Origin: Forficula auricularia
Taxonomy: Eukaryota > Arthropoda > Insecta > Dermaptera > Forficulidae
NCBI GenBank assembly: GCA_024734495.1
Contig: JALMQS010000890.1
Coordinates: 62,001-126,000, forward strand
DNA length: 64,000 nucleotides
Reading direction: 5' to 3'
Below the pieces are notes generated by a model. The model saw only the letters and a program-made list of their open reading frames with translations, had not been told where the DNA came from and searched no databases. Each line of letters starts with the position of its first letter. Within the stretch, counting starts at the first letter, position 1. The translations under genes were made by a program, and so were the position numbers. Of this stretch, positions 49,301 to 58,300 are shown piece after piece.

Positions 49301-52300
49301 GGTTGATATTTAATATTATTTAAATTTCTTAGAAAGTCGGGCTGGTAAGCGAAATAAGTAGGTTATAATGAAAGGCAGTCCATAAATTATTTAATCATAA
49401 GTTTCCTATATTTGATTCAATTGCGAATCGAATGCAGGTGATTTTTGTCAGATATTAAGTAATAATAATATCCGAATTTATATATTTCTGTGTTGAAATA
49501 ATAAATTTAAATAATTTTCTAATTAACATATTAAAGAGAATTGTTTTTGATCGCGTTTTTAAACAAGATATATATATCGCGAGACTACTGCTGGTTGAAG
49601 CTATTGGAGTCTGCTTCATTCTCTCTTGGTCAGATTTAAGATTCAGCAGATTCCAATAGCTTCAACCAGCAGTAGTCTCGCGATATATATAGCTTGTTTA
49701 AAAACGCGATCAAAAACAATTCTCTTAATATGTTAATTTTTCTTTAATATATTAATTAGAAAATTATTTAAATTACATAAATTATTTACTTTTATTCAAT
49801 TTCCGACGTTTCGGAGACTTTCTTCTCTCCTTCTTCAGGGTATTGAACAGTTATTGATGGGTGAGTATAACTCGGCTCCCATTTGTCTCTCCTTTCAGTG
49901 ATAGCAACAATATTACAATATTTTCCAACATTATACCATAAGTGTACTTAGGGCCAGTTGAATATCGGTTGGTAAACTCTTTTTAAAGGTTGACGGACTT
50001 TCATCTGATTGGGCATCCCACCGGGCATAAGGTGAATTTTAAGGTTTTACCCTTTGTCAACGTTTAAAAAGAGTTTACCAACCGACATACAACTGGCCCT
50101 TAGTCATCTCTTAGATTATGACTATGGTATAATGTTGGAAAATATTGTAATATTGTTGCTATTACTGAAAGGAGAGACAAATGGGAACCGAATTATACTC
50201 ACCCATCAATAACAACTGTTCAATACCCTGAAGAAGGAGAAAAAAAGTCTCCGAAACGTCGGAAATTGAATAAAAGTAAATAATTTACGGACTGCCTACT
50301 TAATTCGGTTGATATATTACCTGGGTTTCTTCACCTCTCAGGAGCTGTTCGCGCATAATCTCGGTGTACGTTCGGCTGCCCAAGTCGGGAGTTTTTCCAC
50401 CTGCAAATCACGATCAGGCATAGGCGCCCTGTTAGTATTATAAGAACAAAATAAATATGGCAATGCACCGGATGACCCTCCCAAAACACTCTCTTCATCT
50501 GCTGGCTGCCCCTCAATAAGATAATAAAAAAAAAAATAAAAACAAAGAAAAATATTTTTCGATTTTAAAAAAATCACAAGACCAAAGATAATATAACTTA
50601 GTTATCCATTCTTTCATGGATATCAATATGTAATTGATTTTAATAATATTAAATGAACTTTATAAGACCCCACAAAATTAAAAAATCAATTAGTTTATAA
50701 AATCCTTGGCTTTCTTTTAATTTAATCAAAATAATATAAATATTCTTCAAGCGAAAGAATCGGGAAAGAAGGGATAACAATTATGGATCTTGTGGAATGT
50801 CAATGGAGGCCAGCAGATGACCAAGAGGGATACGTACGTGGATTAGGGTGAAGTTCACGTGCAATCCACGTGAAATCGCCGTCATGACAGATTCACACAA
50901 CAGTCAGTCAAGAACTGTTGGTCAGAGAGACAGAGAATGAATGATTGCACCTAGAAAAAATCTGGGGCCATTAATAACTTTCTGCAAAACCATTCTTTCA
51001 TTTGATTCACACTCATTTTTTCCTTTCTAGTTAAATTAAAAAATTTGTTTTCGCGTCCGATTAAAGGATTATTAAAAATTGAATTTAACAAAACAAACAT
51101 TTTTAGGAATTTCAAAATAAAAACTACTAAAGCAAAAATCCGGTGCAAAATTTCAATTATATCTAATAAAAAGAAAAAAAAAGAAATATATATAAATGTA
51201 TATACATATATATATTTTATACATATTTCTTAAACGAATATATAAAATATGCTAAATATATCTTCTTCTTGGTAAATAATAATGAAAAGATGAAGAATCC
51301 TCAAACCTGATTGTGTAAATTTTTTGTCCAAAAGATGAAAGACAAGTCATTCTGAAACAAATGATGCTGGTTTGGATCTCAACCATTTTAAACTTTTGTT
51401 ATTTTGTTATATTATGAAAATGTGAGTGAACTAGATATTTGCATAGAGTAATATAGAGTGGAAGGGTACCGTGTATAGAAAAAGCGCTCTCTAGCGACTG
51501 CAGGGCGAAAACTCTTAGTTCTTAAGAGCTATCTAAAGATCGTAGAACATTCAAAGCCTTTGTCATAGATAAAAGATACATACCCTTTATGTTATATATA
51601 TATAAGCGTAGGTTTTACTCTTGACCAAAATTTGCCCCGAAGTGAACGTTTTCCCCCATTTTATTGCCCAATGGTTTTGCCCTGGACTCGCCAGAGAGCT
51701 CTGTAACTCGTATACGCTAAAATACATTGGCTCCTTATGGAGCCTTCCTCTCTATATTACTCTATGGATATTTGAATCAGTAAAAATGAAAGAGATTTCA
51801 ACTAAAATAATTTATATGTAGCTATATATAATATTAAAATATAGGGTATTTATTTTAATAAATAATTTAGAAAATGTGTTTAAACAGAAAAATACATATT
51901 TGAAATAAATTTTAAATAAATTATTATGAAGACAATAATTAAAGAAATCTTTTATAGGGTAAAGAAAAATATTTAGTTCACTCTTGAATCCTAATTAATT
52001 ATTTTTGATTGATACTTTAGATTGTTATTTGAAGATTGACTTATCAATTAAATAAGTTATTATAATTGAATTGTCGTTGAGTGATAGATTGAATGAGCCC
52101 GCTTGCTTTACCGGTCGCGCGTCTGTCTGCTCGCCACAGTTGCTCAGCCTCGGTAGAAGTAGGACAAAAGTTAAAGCATATTAATAGAAAAATTCATTGT
52201 CGCCATTCCATCAAAAAAATCATGACTCTTTCCTACTTTTTTTTTTCTACCATTGGATTAAATGAAAAAATAAAATTCATCCTCGAAATTGTTATAAATA

Positions 52301-55300
52301 AATTTTGAATTAGCGAAAAATTAGTTACAAACCAATTTTTACACATTTTAAATTTGAATCAATTACAATCAGGGCCGGATCTAGTGGCGCCGTACAAAGG
52401 GGGTGCTTGTAGCTTGATATATATAAAAATTCCGAGTACATTATCAAATTTGATATAAAATGAATCAGGAAAAATGTAAAGCATTAGCACTATTAAGGTA
52501 GTTCTTTCACAAATGCAAAAATTCAAGAAGTCTTAATAAAATTGGAGTAATTTTTGGAGACGGACTGATAAGTGAAATTGAGTGGATATTGATGAGCCAG
52601 TCCAAAAAAAAGAAGATAATTTATACTATCCTTTTATTCATGACGTTTCGGAGGCCACTCCCTCCCTCTTCGGGATTTTGAAAAGTGGATTTCCTTCACT
52701 GACTTTTCAAAACCCTGAAGAAGGAGGGAACAGCCTCCGAAACGTCATGAATAAAAAGATAGTATAAATTATCTTCTTTTGAACTGCCTCATCAATATTC
52801 ACTCAAATTGAAGAAGTCTTCGAAACTTGGAATATAAGTCATTAAAAGCATAATAAAAACACTGTTATAATTTGAAGGCAATTTACCACAACATACATGA
52901 AATAATTGCAATTAAAAATGAAATTTACATAGGGTAGATCGGGAAAGGGTGGGAAAATGATCATTATTTTATTTTTTTTCATTGACGGACTTTCACCATC
53001 TTGATGAAAAACTAATATTTGTTAGAATAATTTATTCCGAATAACTTAAAAAAAATTGAATTTATTTACCTCGTAGTTTTGATAAAAAACAAAAAAAAAC
53101 ATATTTGGGCGATTATTTTAGAGATCAATCGCTTTGAAATGATCCATTCATTAAGAGGATAGAGTAGTGTGAAAAGTACAGTCACGTTAAAAAAATATAA
53201 CCTAAAATTTTAGCACCGTTCATATGTATAGAGTGGTTACGAGGCTAAAACTTTTTGTGTGGGTGGTCGCGAAAGAACTACCTTAAGCACTGATTTTAAC
53301 TTACAATGAAAATTAACAACAATGATTTTAAAATTTATAATTCCAGCAGAAGACACACTCTTTTATTGTCTCCTTCAATATATAAAAATTCTGCTACCCC
53401 CGGCACAAAATCTTTCAATTTAACAATGATCTGATAAACGAATTTGCTAGAAGAAAGCTGTGTTTAGTATTCGTAGTGTATAAATGTATTTTATAATAAA
53501 TATTATATAATTCGTTTTTAAATAATACAAGTTAAATTGTTTTATTTTATATATGTATAAGTATTATTTGGGACTTAATACATAGTAAAGGGAAGCAAAA
53601 AATATTTTAGGTGCGGACATTAGTTTAATCCGGCACTGATTTCAATAATAAATAGATAAAAACAGAGGAATTAAATATCGAAGATGAATTATATAATAAA
53701 TTATTATTAAGAATAAGAGAAAAAGAAGAAAGAATAATTCCTATACTTTAATATATATCTGAAGTAAAAATTTAGTTATACTAAATTTAATAATTATAGG
53801 ATAATTTCATATTCGCACTTCATTCACACCAAGCACATTCAGATGCACCCCAAGATTTAAATAAGAAAATACATAGAATTAATATCAGATAAAATCATCT
53901 TTTTCAAAAGTTCATCTTTGTTTTAAACACATACATTTACGAAACTTCTTAATAATAATTATTTATTTATGTATTTCAATTTAATCTCTGATGGAAAATA
54001 TTATCATAGAGGCCGACCATAAAATACGTCACGCTAAGCCGGGTATTTTCGATTCCCTCGCCCCCCTTTGTCAGTTTTATAGACCCCCCTATCACAAGAG
54101 ACCCCAATGCCCCATTTCTTAAGGTAGTTGTTTCACCATATGGGTTTTCTTAGGATTTTTTTGAAATTTAGCTAGATTATTATTAAAATACTTCTCGATT
54201 GGTGTCAAAACGAAATTTATGAACAATATAGTTCCGAAGATATTAAATTCCAAAGATCCAGACTCTTATACATTGCACTATACGGGATTTCGGAAAGTTT
54301 ACATACACATTTAATTATAATTAAGAAACTCTTTTTACGATTGTTATAAAAAACTAAACCAACATTAAACAATAACTACTACATTTTTAAAGAAAATTTT
54401 AATTCATAGTTACAACACAGTTTCTGAGATAATGATGAATATGTAATGAAAAATGTATAATGAAAAATTTACATTAAAAACAAGCTGGTAACAATGCATA
54501 TATTTAACCTAAAATGTCGATTAAATTTAGTACTTTTTTGAAGTTTTTTCGCTTCAGCCATTGTCGCAACCCCTTTTAATCATTTATTAAGAACTTTTTG
54601 TTTAATAAATCGACCTTTATAATGTATTTTATCTGTCATTTCTATGATAAAAAATATTCAAGCTCGGACAATGTTGCCAGATTTGTCAAACGAGCACGGG
54701 ATTGGCTAGTAGTGGTACATAAACAGCAAAAAGTTTTGGGGTTATGATTTATGAATCCTTATTGTCTGTTCTATATACACTAGCATTTAATTTCTGCTAG
54801 TATTGTCGCGAAACAACTATCTTAAATCAAAAAAAATTAATGATGATTTGTATAAATTTCAGTAACAAAGGAGTATTCATTCACAGAATTATATTTATTT
54901 AAAAGAAATTAAGTTTTGTCAGTACAAAATTATAATTTTTTTAAAGCAATAATTCAAAAAAACATAACATTTCATTTACCTCAACTATTACGTTATTTCA
55001 AGCCGTAAAAGTGAAAAATAAAATTAGGGTTGTTGAAAAAATCAAAATGAATTTGATGTATCTATGTGACTTCAGGTTACCTTAGAATCCTCCTCGACAT
55101 ATATTGTAAAGGTATATAACCCAATGGCGTACGTGTTTTATGGACGGCTCCAAATCAATACAATGAATTATATAAAAAATATATAATTTGTATTTAACAA
55201 ATGTTTTCATTGGTAATTTGAATTTTCAATCAGAAATACAATTTGAAAACAATATATTTATAGATATTTGATGGAAAAAAAATGTATATTTCAAATACAA

Positions 55301-58300
55301 AATAAAACCCACCTTCTGCAAAAGGATCGATTCGTTCTGGAGAAATAATCATCCTACGCCGCTTCTGTTGGTATTCATCTTCTTTTTCAGCAATTGTAGG
55401 CCTTCTTCGTTCCGCAAAAGGATCATAATCTTTTTCACTCTAAAAATTAAGAAAAAAGTATTGTATTTGTATGATAATCTTCTTATAAATCAAGTGAGTA
55501 TGATTTAGGTTACAATATAATGATTTTTTAAGGAAACTATTATTATCTGATATATATTGTAAAACACTTATATAAGGGAAGAAAAATTGTATATTATATT
55601 AATAAGCGGACGTGTTCTGATGTGGCCATCTACTTGACTTTACCATACAACCTGGCCCCTCACTTATATTTAATAAAATTATTTATAATCATGTAGGGGA
55701 GGGGGGTTAGTTTTTCCATTTTTAGATTCCTGGGGGCCCACTGATTATGTATCCAAAATGTGGTTGAGTTTGGTACAAGGGTCTAGATTTTCATTTTTTG
55801 ACCCTATTACCCCCCCCGTCCATATTGGACGGTTAGTTTTTGCATTTTTAGACTTCTGGGGTCCCACTGATTATGTATACAAAATTTGGCTGAGTTTGCT
55901 CAAATGGCCTAGATTTTTAATTTTTAGCCCCCCTTTCACCCCCTTAATTTTGGGTCGATATGCACCAAAATCTAATCAGCTCTTAATCTCAATGCACCAA
56001 AACTACGTGTGAAATTTGGTTTCGATATTCCCACTAATTTTTGAGCTAGCTCGTCCACAAAAATTTGGTAACGCACAGACTAACTAACAGACATTTTGAC
56101 AAAACAATTATTATCTCGAAAAATATAATTCTTTCGATGTTCACTTATTAGAGCTTTTTTGTAGAGCGAAATGCCATGGTTTCGCTCAATTTTTTTAATC
56201 AAAATAGTTTCAGCCGTTTTTGAGATATTTCGAAAAAAAGAAAGAAAAAAAACACTTTTTCATGCACGATTACAATACTACTTTGCCATGCCCTGTATGG
56301 TAAAGTAAAAATAATAATTATTATTATTATTATTAAGGCTATGAAATTCATAATAATAAAATAATATAACGGCCAAGTGAGAGTCGAACTCGCATACCAC
56401 GCCTTACATCTAGCAAAATAGTTGAGATGTCAAATTCTTTTTATTTATCGTTTGATGAGGAGAGAATGAATGAATTGGTGAAGTTTTTTCATAATTTTAA
56501 GTTAAGCCACTTCTAAACGGCGACAGATACAAAAATAATCTATAAATGACTACTTTGGTGCTACTCAGTGAATTCAATTTTAAAAAATTTAGCCTAATTC
56601 TACTTAAGGAGGTCCTTTCGTTCCAGTTGAGTCAAAAGAAGTGTAGTATCTAATATTTAATAAAATAAGTTAAAATACAAATGAAAAATAATAGAATTAA
56701 AAAATAAATAGTATGAAAGCCGTAAATGTTTGAAATAAAAACAAATAATTAAATACAAAAGTTAATTTGATTTATTCAAATCAGCTGATAATAGCTCCTG
56801 TATGATTTGGCAATGCGTTGTATTAATACTGCTTATGTTTACATCCAAACATAGCATTTATGTGATTGTTTAAAGTAAATTTCTCAGTAAATTCCTCGGC
56901 CAATGATATATTTTATTGCAAAAAAAGAAACCTGCATGTTTCAAAAAGCTAATTTTTAGTTTTTTTTAACTTTATATAATCAATTAATAGTAGTATAATT
57001 CAAGAGAAAGCGTCAATATCTTAATTTTCCTTAAGACTCTAAGAAAATGTTTACATTTTAAAAAATTTGCTCGGTAATGTGTGATTCAAACTTCACCAAA
57101 GCATAGATAGAGACTTAAACTATTATAAAAAATGAAGTTATAGTTATAATCTAATATTTTTTATTTAACATTGGCGGCGAAAGGTCTTCCTTAAGATATT
57201 TACAGGCATATCTCACATCCCATGGTAAAAAACATTTTATTTCCGACCTTACAAAAAAATTCGATTAAAATTTTAATAATTTTTTTTGTTTTCAAGGGAA
57301 ATTAATACATATAAGTTAATTTCAAGTTTGTATCTTATTTAGTTTACAAGCTTGTATCGACCCTATTAGGGTCATGTTTTAATTTGAAGAGAACCCTAAA
57401 AAAAAGTAAAAATTATTTAGTGCATATTTACCTGGGCGACATCATTGAGTAATGCAGCTGGTGCAGTGTAACCTTGGCGTTTGTTTTGACTGGAAAATGT
57501 GCTCACATCAAAGTCTTCATCCTATAAACAAATTTAATTTTAAATTTAAATTTTTTGAATAAGAAGACCAAATGGCTAGAAAGAAAATAGCAGATCTCTG
57601 AATTATTTAGTATCCAACATTATTTATAACTACCTTTATGTAATAATTTAGCAAAATTTAATTATTAAATTGACATGAAACAATAAATGTAAGACTCCTA
57701 TAAACAAATATATCAAATTAAGCAGGGTTCATCGATAGATCGTATTAAGTTAAATACTTGTTACAAAGAATTAATGTAGAATGAGCAGTAATCGATTTTT
57801 AGACAAATAAGTACTAGTTTTTAGAAGTTGGCCTTTATTTTGTAATTTTTTGACCAAGTGATCATCTACTATTTAGCCAAAGATGATGTATATTGAAACA
57901 GAAATATAGTAGAAAGCTTTGATAAGAACCACAATATGCAATGTTAAATATATTTATAAATTCAAATACACAACGTTTCAGTGTTACACTTGAAAACGAT
58001 AACAGATCGTTTTTTTATGATTTAGGTGTTATATTTTGCTATCACATGTTCAAATATTAATTAATAAAGTAAAGGGAGTGTAGCTTCACAGTGAATGAAA
58101 TAAAACTCAAAGAGGTTTATACAAACTCAATATATTTCGGATTATTAGTCAAGTTTACTAACTAAAATTAGTTTGTAATCTGTAAACTCCTGATGATGTA
58201 CTAATAATCCGAAATATATGAGTTTGTATAAACCTCAGAGTTTTATTTCATTCACTGTGAAACTACACACCCTTTACTTTATTAATTAATATCATGTTTT

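Larger units (their letters stand above)
49780..50300. mobile_element. Palindromic element with a hammerhead in each arm (intron 5)
   Basis: Arms of about 200 bp share TAAATTATTTACTTTTATTC, the hammerhead, and ATTGTTGCTATNACTGAAAG; centred near 50,030. One hammerhead faces each way. It ends about 20 bp from the SF3B1 exon 5 donor. Confidence 0.7.

Noticed and set aside
52640..52752. Active hammerhead pair
   Set aside because: One arm has a core U-to-C change (CCGAAGA) and the other cannot form stem I.
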